Assembly (NCBI GenBank): GCA_002291925.1
Contig: DBAY01000071.1
Coordinates: 1 to 9,577, forward strand
DNA from: Alphaproteobacteria bacterium UBA998
Lineage (GTDB): Bacteria > Pseudomonadota > Alphaproteobacteria > Rickettsiales > UBA998
Length of the DNA stretch: 9,577 nt
Direction: 5' to 3'
Within the stretch, counting starts at the first letter, position 1, and the number at the start of each line of letters is the position of its first letter. The position numbers and the translations under genes are program-made. Below, in pieces: positions 1-5,714 of this stretch. The notes beneath the pieces were generated by a model. That model ran no database searches and was not told the DNA's origin. It saw only the letters and a program-made list of their open reading frames with translations.

Positions 1-40
1 CGGGGGAGGGGGGCATGGAGGTTCTCTCGGGAGGGGGTTG

Positions 41-71
41 AATAAACGAGAGGCGGCCCATGGGCCGCCTC
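41..71 (-). terminator. Intrinsic terminator of the small Gly/Ser/Gln-rich gene
   Basis: A perfect 22-nt palindrome at 50-71 (arms GAGGCGGCCCA and TGGGCCGCCTC) lies about 50 bases past the stop of the minus-strand gene at 119-310. Read on the minus strand it is followed by TCGTTTATT, a T-rich tail. On the plus strand the stem is followed by a non-T sequence, so the terminator is oriented for minus-strand transcription. The perfect arms leave no natural loop, so a few central pairs must open to form the turn. Confidence 0.75.
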
Positions 72-118
72 CCAAACATCAGATCACGCAGGCGGTGAGG
101 CCTGCCGGTGCTGAAGGC

Positions 119-310
119 TTAGCGCGAGCCGCCCGAGCTGCCGCTGGAGCCGCCGGACGAGCCGGAGCCGCTGCCCATGCTGCCGGAGCGCGAGCCTTGC
201 TGGCCGCTCTGCTGGCCGCCGATGCTGCTGGAGCCTTGCTGGCCCTGCTGGCCTTGCTGGTTCTGCTGGTTCATCATGTCGTCGCGCGAGCCTTGATTGT
301 TGTTAGCCAT
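119..310 (-). CDS. Small low-complexity Gly/Ser/Gln-rich protein, unknown function
   Basis: This encodes a 63-residue protein. It starts MANNNQGSRDDMMNQQ, continues with repeated QQG units (about residues 15-40) and ends in a Gly/Ser tract. No hydrophobic segment, signal peptide or cysteine is present, so it is predicted to be a disordered, soluble, hydrophilic protein. Support for a real gene: a good Shine-Dalgarno (AGGAG, 7-8 bases before the ATG), a TAA stop, and a matching intrinsic terminator just downstream. Its small size and composition recall hydrophilin-like or stress-induced small proteins, but it lacks the KGG repeats of that known family, so this is only a resemblance. It lies 120 bases downstream of the putative hydrolase on the same strand and probably has its own promoter. 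I do not recognise the family. Confidence 0.7.
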   Translation of the reverse strand: MANNNQGSRDDMMNQQNQQGQQGQQGSSSIGGQQSGQQGSRSGSMGSGSGSSGGSSGSSGGSR

Positions 311-357
311 GATCAGTCTCCTGAATTGGGGTTGGCTATGCTGCCAGTATGGCGGTG

Positions 358-375
358 CATAGTGAAGGCACTATG
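358..375. repeat. Perfect 7-bp inverted repeat with 4-base spacer
   Basis: CATAGTG, AAGG, CACTATG form a perfect dyad about 50 bases upstream of the start codon of the small minus-strand gene. There is no T tract on either side, so it does not look like a terminator for the upstream putative hydrolase gene. It could be an operator for the small gene. No strong promoter hexamers are visible nearby: TTCACT within the dyad on the minus strand is a weak -35 candidate with no good -10 partner. Confidence 0.4.
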
Positions 376-430
376 GAGGAATCGGCTTCAGGGATCGATA
401 GGAGGGGCCAAGCCAGACGTAAGGGCAGGC

Positions 431-1843
431 TCAGGACCGGAAATAACTGGCGATCAATGGGCGCGAGCTGGCGATTGCCGTGCGGTCGGACTTGGGACGC
501 TCGCGGGCGATGCGCAAATCCTCGCGGGAAAGCGGCGGGTCCAGCCGCTCCAGTGTCAGCTTATGGCGCTGCCGGAAGCGCTCGGCGATCCATCCCCCTT
601 GCGCTGCATCATCAAAGGGTGCTTCCAGATCCATGCCATGCCCTGCCACTGCCATGGGGGCCGCGGGCGTGAGAAGCAACTCAGAGTGATCCGGCACCTG
701 GTTTGCATCGCGCTGGGTGCTGCTGCAGAGAATGCGCGCGAGCACCACGCTGTGTTCGCCTTGTCCCGGCGCGATGAAGGATTTGGTGGCATGGGCCAGG
801 GGGTTCAAATCCGTGCCCTGCCGCACGTAATCCTGCCCTTCCATGTCATGGCTGGCCTCGTAGGTAACCTGCAGGGGCGGGTAGAAATCGATGCTGAGGC
901 CGCACGGGTGCTCCGCAAAGGTAAGGTCGGGCCGTTCGGGATGGCGGGCGCGCTGCTGTGTCCGCTGGCGCTCCACCTCCTGCACGCGCCGTGCTTCGAT
1001 CTGCTCTGCCAGCTCAGGGGAGTGGGAGCGCTGCAGATCAAACCACATGATCTTGGCGAGCGAGAAGCCAAGCGGTGCTGCTTCCTGCACATACTGGCGC
1101 ATCACGTCATCACGCCCCTGAAAGAAGAAATGCGTGAAGCTGCGGCGCTTGTTGACGTGCGCCACGTTCGCTCCACCGACATGCACCACATGCATCAAAG
1201 CTTCGCGGGCGCGGTCATACGCAGCTTCCTCGCTCTGGCCTTGCGCCTTGTAATGGGCCTGCAGGGCACGGGTGAGGTAGGTCTCCACCTCATGGACGAA
1301 GATGCCGCCATAGCTGTCGCTCACCAGCGTGAGGTGGTTCAGCCGCCGCTTCAGGGCGGCATCCTCCAAAAACCGGCCTTCGCTGTCCTGCAGGGCCGGC
1401 AGCAGAAAGGATGTCACAAAACGTTCTGCTTCATCGGAAACATGCTCGGAGGGCTTTGCCTTGTAATGCAGGATATCCTGCCATTTGCCCATCTTGCCGA
1501 CCGTCTGCTCCTCGCTCCAGCCCTTCACTTTCTGGATGACGCGCGGGGCGCGCATATTGATTTCCGGGCGGTCATAGATGACCCGGTAATATTGCAGTCC
1601 CTCGCGATAAGCGAGGCGGCCACCGACATGGCCGAGGATCATGCTGCCATTTTCGATAACATCACGCTCGACGTCGCGCACGCCCTCGCAGCTCAGGAAG
1701 CCGGGGAAGAAGACGAGTGTCTGGTAAGTCAGGTCAAAGCCGCCCGTCCGGGTGATCTGCTCGCATTCCTTCTGACTGAGGGCGCGCCGCCGGAAGCGAT
1801 CAAAGGGGCCATCTTTGAAGAGGCCGAGGTGGAAGAGCTTCAT
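431..1843 (-). CDS. Putative alpha/beta-hydrolase-like protein of unknown family
   Basis: The predicted product has 470 residues, no signal peptide and no membrane segment, so it is probably cytoplasmic. A strand-like FFPGF (about 45-49) is followed by a GHVGG segment (71-75). The central LVSDSYGGIF (residues about 173-182) resembles the strand/nucleophile-elbow/helix of serine hydrolases (small-x-Ser-x-Gly), with Ser177 as candidate nucleophile. A second strand pair, HVVHVGG and HFFFQGRDD (about 218-246), could supply the acidic residue, and GEHSVV (about 362-367) a histidine. These assignments are inference; I do not recognise the family. A charged Glu/Arg/Gln-rich helix (about 273-303) interrupts the fold. 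Start choice: ATG at 1843 has the best ribosome site (AAAGG, 5 bases upstream); in-frame ATG at 1864 and TTG at 1885 are alternatives. The gene diverges from icd. A long reading frame on the opposite strand is judged spurious. Confidence 0.75.
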   Translation of the reverse strand: MKLFHLGLFKDGPFDRFRRRALSQKECEQITRTGGFDLTYQTLVFFPGFLSCEGVRDVERDVIENGSMILGHVGGRLAYREGLQYYRVIYDRPEINMRAPRVIQKVKGWSEEQTVGKMGKWQDILHYKAKPSEHVSDEAERFVTSFLLPALQDSEGRFLEDAALKRRLNHLTLVSDSYGGIFVHEVETYLTRALQAHYKAQGQSEEAAYDRAREALMHVVHVGGANVAHVNKRRSFTHFFFQGRDDVMRQYVQEAAPLGFSLAKIMWFDLQRSHSPELAEQIEARRVQEVERQRTQQRARHPERPDLTFAEHPCGLSIDFYPPLQVTYEASHDMEGQDYVRQGTDLNPLAHATKSFIAPGQGEHSVVLARILCSSTQRDANQVPDHSELLLTPAAPMAVAGHGMDLEAPFDDAAQGGWIAERFRQRHKLTLERLDPPLSREDLRIARERPKSDRTAIASSRPLIASYFRS

Positions 1844-1925
1844 GCGCCCTTTCTTTCTTGCCATTTCATGCGGCCTGCGCCACAAGGTGACCTACGCTTG
1901 TAGCCGCTCTTTTTGACAATTTCGT

Positions 1926-1931
1926 GAAGGA
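1926..1931 (+). promoter_or_regulatory. Ribosome binding site deciding the icd start
   Basis: GAAGGA lies 7 bases before the ATG at 1939. An upstream in-frame GTG at 1924 would overlap this site and has no Shine-Dalgarno of its own, so the ATG at 1939 is preferred. Confidence 0.7.
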
Positions 1932-1938
1932 CCGCATC

Positions 1939-3147
1939 ATGGCCAAGATTCAGGTGAAAACGCCGCTGGTGGAACTCGATGGCGACGAGATGACCCGCAT
2001 CATCTGGGCGATGATCAAGGAAAAGCTCATCCTGCCGCACCTCGAGGTGGATCTGAAATATTACGACCTCTCCATCCAACACCGCGACGCGACCAATGAC
2101 CAGGTGACCGTGGATGCCGCGAAAGCCATCCAGCAATACGGCGTCGGCGTGAAATGCGCCACCATCACGCCGGACGAGGCGCGGGTGAAGGAATTCGGCC
2201 TGAAGCAGATGTGGAAATCGCCCAACGGCACCATCCGCAACATCCTGGACGGCACCATCTTCCGCGCGCCCATCATCTGCAGCAACATCCCGCGCTACGT
2301 GCCGGGCTGGAAGAAGCCCATCATCGTGGGCCGCCATGCCTTCGGCGACCAGTACCGCGCCACCGATTTCGTGGTGGAAGGCAAGGGCAAGCTGACTATC
2401 ACCTTCACGCCGGAAAACGGCCAGCCGCAGACGCACGAGGTCTATAACTTTCCCGGCAATGGCGTGGCGATGGCGATGTATAACCTGGATGCCTCCATCG
2501 AGGGCTTTGCGCGTGCCTGCTTTAATTACGCGCTGGGGCAGGGTTTCCCGCTCTATCTGTCCACCAAGAACACCATCCTCAAGAAATATGACGGGCGCTT
2601 CAAGGACCTCTTCCAGCGCATCTATGACAGTGAGTTCAAGGCGAAGTTCGAGGCGGCGGGCCTGTCCTACGAGCACCGCCTGATCGACGACCTCGTGGCC
2701 TACGCCATCAAGTCCGAGGGCGGGTTCGTTTGGGCGTGCAAGAATTATGACGGCGATGTGGAGTCCGACGTGGTGGCGCAGGGCTTCGGCTCGCTCGGCC
2801 TGATGACGTCCGTGCTGATCACGCCGGATGGCAATACGGTGGAGACCGAAGCCGCGCACGGCACGGTAACCCGCCATTACCGCCAGCACCAGCAGGGCAA
2901 GCCGACCTCCACCAACCCCATCGCCTCCATCTTCGCCTGGACGACCGGCCTGAAATACCGCGCCAAGTTCGACAACACCCCCGCCGTGGCTGAGTTCGCC
3001 GAGGCGCTGGAGCAGGCCTGCATCGGCACGGTGGAAGGCGGTCAAATGACCAAGGATCTGGCCCTGCTCGTCGGCCCGGATCAGCCATTCCTGCTGACCG
3101 GCGAGTATCTGGACGCCGTGGCGGCACGGTTGACCAAAAGTCTGTAG
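1939..3147 (+). CDS. icd: NADP-dependent isocitrate dehydrogenase, dimeric eukaryote-like type
   Basis: The enzyme decarboxylates isocitrate to 2-oxoglutarate in the TCA cycle, producing NADPH in the cytoplasm. The 402-residue product is full length for the subfamily found in alphaproteobacteria and mitochondria, not the E. coli type. Visible motifs: the N-terminal LVELDGDEMTRI; the substrate loop SPNGTIRN (94-101) with Ser94, Asn96 and Arg100; FRAP with Arg109; GRHAFGDQYRATDF with Arg132 and Tyr139; Lys210 in LSTKNT; metal ligands Asp250, Asp273 and Asp277 (NYDGDVESD); and AAHGTVTRH (305-313), whose His307 and Arg312 match the residues that select NADP over NAD in the pig/human enzymes. No key residue is missing. 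It is flanked by a divergent unknown gene and followed by a 113-base spacer with no clear terminator hairpin. Confidence 0.98.
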   Translation: MAKIQVKTPLVELDGDEMTRIIWAMIKEKLILPHLEVDLKYYDLSIQHRDATNDQVTVDAAKAIQQYGVGVKCATITPDEARVKEFGLKQMWKSPNGTIRNILDGTIFRAPIICSNIPRYVPGWKKPIIVGRHAFGDQYRATDFVVEGKGKLTITFTPENGQPQTHEVYNFPGNGVAMAMYNLDASIEGFARACFNYALGQGFPLYLSTKNTILKKYDGRFKDLFQRIYDSEFKAKFEAAGLSYEHRLIDDLVAYAIKSEGGFVWACKNYDGDVESDVVAQGFGSLGLMTSVLITPDGNTVETEAAHGTVTRHYRQHQQGKPTSTNPIASIFAWTTGLKYRAKFDNTPAVAEFAEALEQACIGTVEGGQMTKDLALLVGPDQPFLLTGEYLDAVAARLTKSL

Positions 3148-3208
3148 TTTATAATAAATAGACTCTTTGGAATGGTGGCAGCTGTTATAGTACGCGCCGT
3201 TCATCATT

Positions 3209-3237
3209 TTGTCATACATCGACGGTATCCTTAATAT
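3209..3237 (+). promoter_or_regulatory. Predicted sigma70-type promoter for the gene at 3261
   Basis: The -35 candidate TTGTCA (3209-3214, 5 of 6 to consensus) and the -10 candidate TAATAT (3232-3237, 4 of 6) are separated by 17 bases. The -10 lies inside an AT-rich tandem repeat. Transcription would start near 3244 and give a leader of about 17 bases containing the ribosome site GAGGGG (3249-3254). Confidence 0.45.
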
Positions 3238-3246
3238 ATTAATATA
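3231..3246. repeat. AT-only 8-bp tandem repeat, two copies
   Basis: TTAATATA occurs twice in direct succession (3231-3238 and 3239-3246), followed by TTGA. The same stretch contains two copies of the self-complementary AATATATT (3233-3240 and 3241-3248). The tract is conspicuous in otherwise GC-rich DNA and overlaps the predicted -10 of the downstream gene. Slippage between copies would change promoter spacing, but only two copies are present. Confidence 0.6.
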
Positions 3247-3260
3247 TTGAGGGGTGCGCC

Positions 3261-3728
3261 ATGCCAACGACGCCAGCGGTTCTAACCGCCGAGGAACAAG
3301 AGCGAAAAATCCACGAGGAGCGTCTGCGCGAGCTGAACGAATATATGCGCGTTAACTTTGGCGGCAATTCTTCTGCTTTGGACCGTGCATTACAAGAGTT
3401 GCGTGAACCGGTAATTGCCTATCCGGAAGGCGATGCCCAGCGCTACACCAGCCCGATGAACCGCAACGGGCAGGTCGTGCCCAGCCGCGAGGGGACGATC
3501 CACGGCATTGACCGCGAGCGCGGCGAAATCACCGTCCGCCATGACGATGGCAGCATCAGCCGTTACGCCGGGGTGGTAAATATTCCCGAATCCCTGCAGG
3601 CGGGCCAATCCATCAGCCGCACGACAGCGATGGGCGACCCAGACCGGGAACATTCCTCTACCAGCGCTACCACGAATCTGCCAACGGGCAGCGCCGCTAC
3701 GTGGTGCCGGGCCGCGACTTCCAGGTGA
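3261..3728 (+). CDS. Unknown protein, N-terminal part of a frameshifted gene; possibly degenerate LytM/M23-like
   Basis: As sequenced this reads 155 residues from ATG 3261, with a good ribosome site (GAGGGG, 6 bases upstream). The N-terminus (about 8-45) is a charged helix rich in Glu and Arg. Residues about 60-120 look like a beta-rich domain: GQVVPSREGTI, GEITVRHDDGSISRY, then SLQAGQSI. This order (GxV, strand, HxDG, Tyr, GQ) recalls the core of LytM/M23 peptidases, but the zinc-binding HxxxD motif is not visible, so any such domain would be non-catalytic. After His131 (3651-3653) the translation becomes Ser/Thr/Ala-rich and out of character, while the -1 frame continues sensibly to 4000. 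The last 24 or so residues of this frame are therefore probably not native. No signal peptide is seen. The family is not recognised; the domain comparison is inference. Confidence 0.55.
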   Translation: MPTTPAVLTAEEQERKIHEERLRELNEYMRVNFGGNSSALDRALQELREPVIAYPEGDAQRYTSPMNRNGQVVPSREGTIHGIDRERGEITVRHDDGSISRYAGVVNIPESLQAGQSISRTTAMGDPDREHSSTSATTNLPTGSAATWCRAATSR

Positions 3729-4000
3729 CGGCAACGGATTACCGCCAGAATTTCGGTGCCGAGCCGCCCCTGCGCGTCGCCCAGGCCCCTGCCCGTGCCA
3801 CGGTAAGCGGGCCGAATGGCCACATGGCGGAAGAGGGCGGCCTCATCAACCCCGCGCGGCTGCGCGCCGCTGTCGAGGGCATCGCACCCGAAACATCCGC
3901 ATCGCCTGCGCCGCCGGCGGCTGAGCTTACCCAGAATGACATCGCGCCGCCCCCCGTCCCGCGTCATGGTGGTCAAGAAGTGGCCCAGAACGCACGCTGA
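3653..4000 (+). pseudogene. C-terminal part of the same gene, displaced by a one-base frameshift
   Basis: From 3653 the -1 frame reads TFLYQRYHESANGQRRYVVP-like sequence (from FLYQ onward) and continues without a stop to TGA at 3998-4000. Joining it to the frame that starts at 3261, by adding one base in the TT at 3653-3654 (CAT TTC CTC TAC), gives one 246-residue protein. The junction then reads DREHFLYQRYHESANGQ, which resembles the HxHFE...NG...P end of LytM/M23 domains. The tail (about residues 190-246) is Pro/Ala-rich and probably flexible. No slippery heptamer is visible at the junction, so a deletion or sequencing error is more likely than programmed frameshifting. Independent translation of this part from GTG 3701 is possible but has no clear ribosome site. 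Confidence 0.6.
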
Positions 4001-4001
4001 T

Positions 4002-4015
4002 CTGGCGTTCGCCAG
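4002..4015. repeat. Short perfect hairpin after the frameshifted gene
   Basis: CTGGCG, TT, CGCCAG starts two bases after the TGA at 3998-4000. No T tract follows, so it is at best a weak terminator or an RNA 3'-end stabiliser. Confidence 0.35.
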
Positions 4016-4024
4016 CGGGCGGCT

Positions 4025-4046
4025 TATAGTGGGGCCACCACCCCAC
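4025..4046 (+). promoter_or_regulatory. Possible -10 and leader hairpin before mtgA
   Basis: TATAGT (4025-4030) is a plausible -10, but the hexamer 17 bases upstream (CTGGCG) is a poor -35. GTGGGG (4029-4034) and CCCCAC (4041-4046) can pair around a 6-base loop immediately before the mtgA start. No recognisable Shine-Dalgarno is present, so mtgA may be translated from a nearly leaderless or structured message. Confidence 0.3.
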
Positions 4047-4053
4047 GCCCCCG

Positions 4054-4749
4054 ATGCCCGCACCGAAGATTCTCCCCGCCCCGTTATGGAAAAAAGCCCT
4101 GCGCTTCGCGCGCTGGCTGATCCTGCCGCTGTTCTTTCTCCTCGGCGTGTTGCCGGCGCTTGCCTGGTTCGTGGCGCCGCCCTCCACGCTGATGTGGGGC
4201 CGCTGGCTGACCGGGCAGGCGGTGGAGCGCCACGCGGTGCCGCTGGAGCGCATGGGGCGCATTCCGCAGATGGTGATTGCCGCCGAGGATGCGCGTTTCT
4301 GCCAGCATCGCGGGGTGGACTGGGTGGAGATGCAGAAAGTGGTGGCCGCCACCACGATGGACGGCCCGGCGCGTGGGGCTTCCACCATTCCCATGCAGAC
4401 GGCGAAGAACCTCTATCTCTGGCCGGGGCGCTCCTACGTCCGCAAGGGGCTGGAGATTCCGCTCGCCTACTGGCTGAGCGCCGTCTGGTCCAAGCGGCGC
4501 ATGCTGGAGATTTATCTCAACATGGCGGAATGGGGGGACGGCATCTTTGGCGTGGAGGCCGCCGCGCGCCGCTATTTCCGCAAGCCGGCCTCTCAGCTTT
4601 CCCGCATGGAGGCGGCCCTGCTCATCACCACCCTGCCCGATCCGCTCGATCGTAACCCCATGCGGCCTGGCTCCGGCCACCGCGCCATGGCGGCGGCGCT
4701 CACCGCCCGCGCGGTGCGGGAGGGAACGGTGGACGCCTGTACCCGCTAA
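4054..4749 (+). CDS. mtgA: Monofunctional biosynthetic peptidoglycan transglycosylase
   Basis: This GT51 glycosyltransferase polymerises lipid II into glycan strands on the outer face of the inner membrane. The 231-residue product has a normal length for MtgA. One N-terminal membrane anchor is visible (about 19-40, Leu/Phe/Ala-rich after a basic stretch). The GT51 motifs follow in order: EDARFCQHRGVD (78-89) with catalytic Glu78; GASTIPMQTAKN (108-119); RKGLE (130-134) with the second conserved Glu134; and KRRMLEIYLNMAEWG (148-161). There is no transpeptidase domain, which distinguishes it from class A penicillin-binding proteins. No Shine-Dalgarno is obvious before ATG 4054, yet this start gives the expected short cytoplasmic tail before the membrane helix. 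Its TAA stop overlaps the stop of the convergent gene. Confidence 0.96.
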   Translation: MPAPKILPAPLWKKALRFARWLILPLFFLLGVLPALAWFVAPPSTLMWGRWLTGQAVERHAVPLERMGRIPQMVIAAEDARFCQHRGVDWVEMQKVVAATTMDGPARGASTIPMQTAKNLYLWPGRSYVRKGLEIPLAYWLSAVWSKRRMLEIYLNMAEWGDGIFGVEAAARRYFRKPASQLSRMEAALLITTLPDPLDRNPMRPGSGHRAMAAALTARAVREGTVDACTR

Positions 4750-5162
4750 CGCTGTGGGCCTTGTCTGCGGGACCATGTGTCAATGGTGGCGAAAACGGCG
4801 TCGCGCAAGGCTGTGGCAATTTCAACAATGAAACGATCATCCTGACTTGCCGCGTCATCAAGCGTTTTCCACCCCTTTTCAAGCGACGTGTATGCCAGCG
4901 AGCTCAGGTATTTTGATGGCGATGAGCCATAATGCTGGCCGGTACGCTGCTGCATGGCGTTTATGAGGTCAGCAAGTGCCGGCGCACTGTGCTTCAGTGC
5001 AAGCACATGCATATCAAACATTCCTGCGTCAAAGCGGCCCCGCAGTGTGTAGATGATCGAAGCGCACTGCTCTGGTGTTAGCTGGGTAAGAGGCGTTTGG
5101 CGGGCCTGCTGTTCGAATGCCTCCTTGTTGGCCTGATGTGTGAGGAACTTCTGCCAGTCCAT
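4746..5162 (-). CDS. Unknown small protein, second of two tandem paralogues
   Basis: The predicted product is a 138-residue soluble, mostly helical protein with no signal peptide or membrane segment. I do not recognise the family. It aligns in pieces with the product of the gene just upstream: LT...RF with identical spacing (Leu28-Thr29, Arg43-Phe44), PAL (61-63), and GWKTL..A....DDR (97-110). The ATG at 5162 is one base past the neighbour's TGA (TGAAATG), and AGGG lies just before it inside the neighbour's last codons, so translation is probably coupled. A longer in-frame extension to 5405 exists but overlaps the neighbour and is rich in Cys and Arg unlike the rest, so it is rejected. The TAG stop overlaps the mtgA stop. 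Transcription likely continues from tldD. Confidence 0.75.
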   Translation of the reverse strand: MDWQKFLTHQANKEAFEQQARQTPLTQLTPEQCASIIYTLRGRFDAGMFDMHVLALKHSAPALADLINAMQQRTGQHYGSSPSKYLSSLAYTSLEKGWKTLDDAASQDDRFIVEIATALRDAVFATIDTWSRRQGPQR

Positions 5163-5163
5163 T

Positions 5164-5649
5164 TCACCCTGCCAGGCGTGAGGTGTGGATGTGGGTACGC
5201 ATGGAAGCATGCAGCATGTCCTCAATGATGGCGCCATAGCGGCGCACTCTATCGTCAGAATGTTCCTGCGCCTCGCGAAGCGTTTCCCACCCGTTCCGAA
5301 GCAGGGTTTGCAGATGTGGTTTGCGAGGGAGAAGCCGCTCCTTGGCATCTTCCTTGTGAATGGAGAAAGAGGGTTTGCCGCATTGCATGGCGCAATTGAC
5401 CTCATCGAGGGCTTCCATAAATGCCGTCAGCGCAGGCATGTCCACAAAGGCAGGCTGATGCATTAGCGCGGCCTCGTGCCGAGCTTGCGGATCCTGAAAG
5501 CGGCTGGCGAGAAGGTCAAAAAAATCCTTCAAGTCCTGTGAGGTGAGATGATCGAGCGGCTGTTGCCGGTTTTGCTCCTTCAGCCGCTCTCGGCCGACGG
5601 TGCCAACCCTTTCTCTCATGCTGAGCTGGCGGGTGGGGTTCTCTTCCAT
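5164..5649 (-). CDS. Unknown small protein, first of two tandem paralogues
   Basis: The predicted product has 161 residues, is hydrophilic and mostly helical, and has no signal peptide or membrane segment. The N-terminal 30 residues are rich in Arg, Glu and Gln. Shared blocks with the downstream product are LT...RF (35-36 and 50-51), PAL followed by an amphipathic helix (72-81), and GWETL..A.....DDR (120-134). The C-terminal THIHTSR also resembles the partner's TIDTWSR. The start at 5649 is supported by a strong ribosome site, GGGAGG, 6 bases before the ATG. It lies 65 bases downstream of the tldD stop on the same strand with no terminator hairpin visible, so a tldD-led operon is likely. Function unknown; coupling to its paralogue suggests that the two products could act together or as a heterodimer (inference). 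Confidence 0.78.
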   Translation of the reverse strand: MEENPTRQLSMRERVGTVGRERLKEQNRQQPLDHLTSQDLKDFFDLLASRFQDPQARHEAALMHQPAFVDMPALTAFMEALDEVNCAMQCGKPSFSIHKEDAKERLLPRKPHLQTLLRNGWETLREAQEHSDDRVRRYGAIIEDMLHASMRTHIHTSRLAG

Positions 5650-5692
5650 GCGTCGCCTCCCATGACGGTGCTGGTTACGCTTCTACTCCCGC

Positions 5693-5712
5693 TTGATGAC
5701 GGTTTGATGACG
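5693..5712. repeat. 9-bp direct repeat with 11-bp period just after tldD
   Basis: TTGATGACG occurs at 5693-5701 and again at 5704-5712, two bases apart, so the copies sit about one helical turn from each other. They lie between the tldD stop and the first paralogue gene. This may be a regulator site or chance; no promoter hexamers are evident beside it. Confidence 0.4.
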
Positions 5713-5714
5713 CC

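Noticed and set aside
38..1903. A 621-codon open frame on the plus strand across the small gene and the putative hydrolase
   Set aside because: It is antisense to two frames that have ribosome sites and protein-like composition. Its own N-terminus is an Ala/Leu run created by reading the Gly/Ser/Gln codons backwards, and it runs through the terminator palindrome. Long antisense frames are common in GC-rich DNA.
1913..1918. Perfect TTGACA upstream of icd as a -35 element
   Set aside because: It is only 20 bases before the ATG, so the matching -10 would fall on the start codon; probably chance.
3150..3155. Perfect TATAAT just after the icd stop
   Set aside because: The only good -35 (TTGACC at 3130) is 14 bases away, too close, and the pair at 3209/3232 is better placed for the next gene.
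1840..3267. A 475-codon open frame on the minus strand over icd
   Set aside because: It is fully antisense to an unmistakable, complete isocitrate dehydrogenase and has no family resemblance or ribosome site.
4108..4119. MtgA second motif reading TIPMQ where E. coli-type enzymes have TISQQ, considered as an unusual active-site change
   Set aside because: A Met-Gln version of this motif is, to my knowledge, usual in alphaproteobacterial MtgA, and the catalytic glutamates are intact.
5163..5405. N-terminal extension of the second paralogue to 5405
   Set aside because: It overlaps the first paralogue in another frame, is Cys/Arg-rich, and the ATG at 5162 has coupling to the upstream stop and gives a size that matches the paralogue alignment.
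3261..5649. The idea that the unknown genes form a defence or toxin-antitoxin island
   Set aside because: There is no nuclease, toxin, DNA-binding or mobile-element signature, and the genes lie on both strands among housekeeping genes. The paralogue pair is coupled but has no toxin-like or repressor-like motif that I can see.
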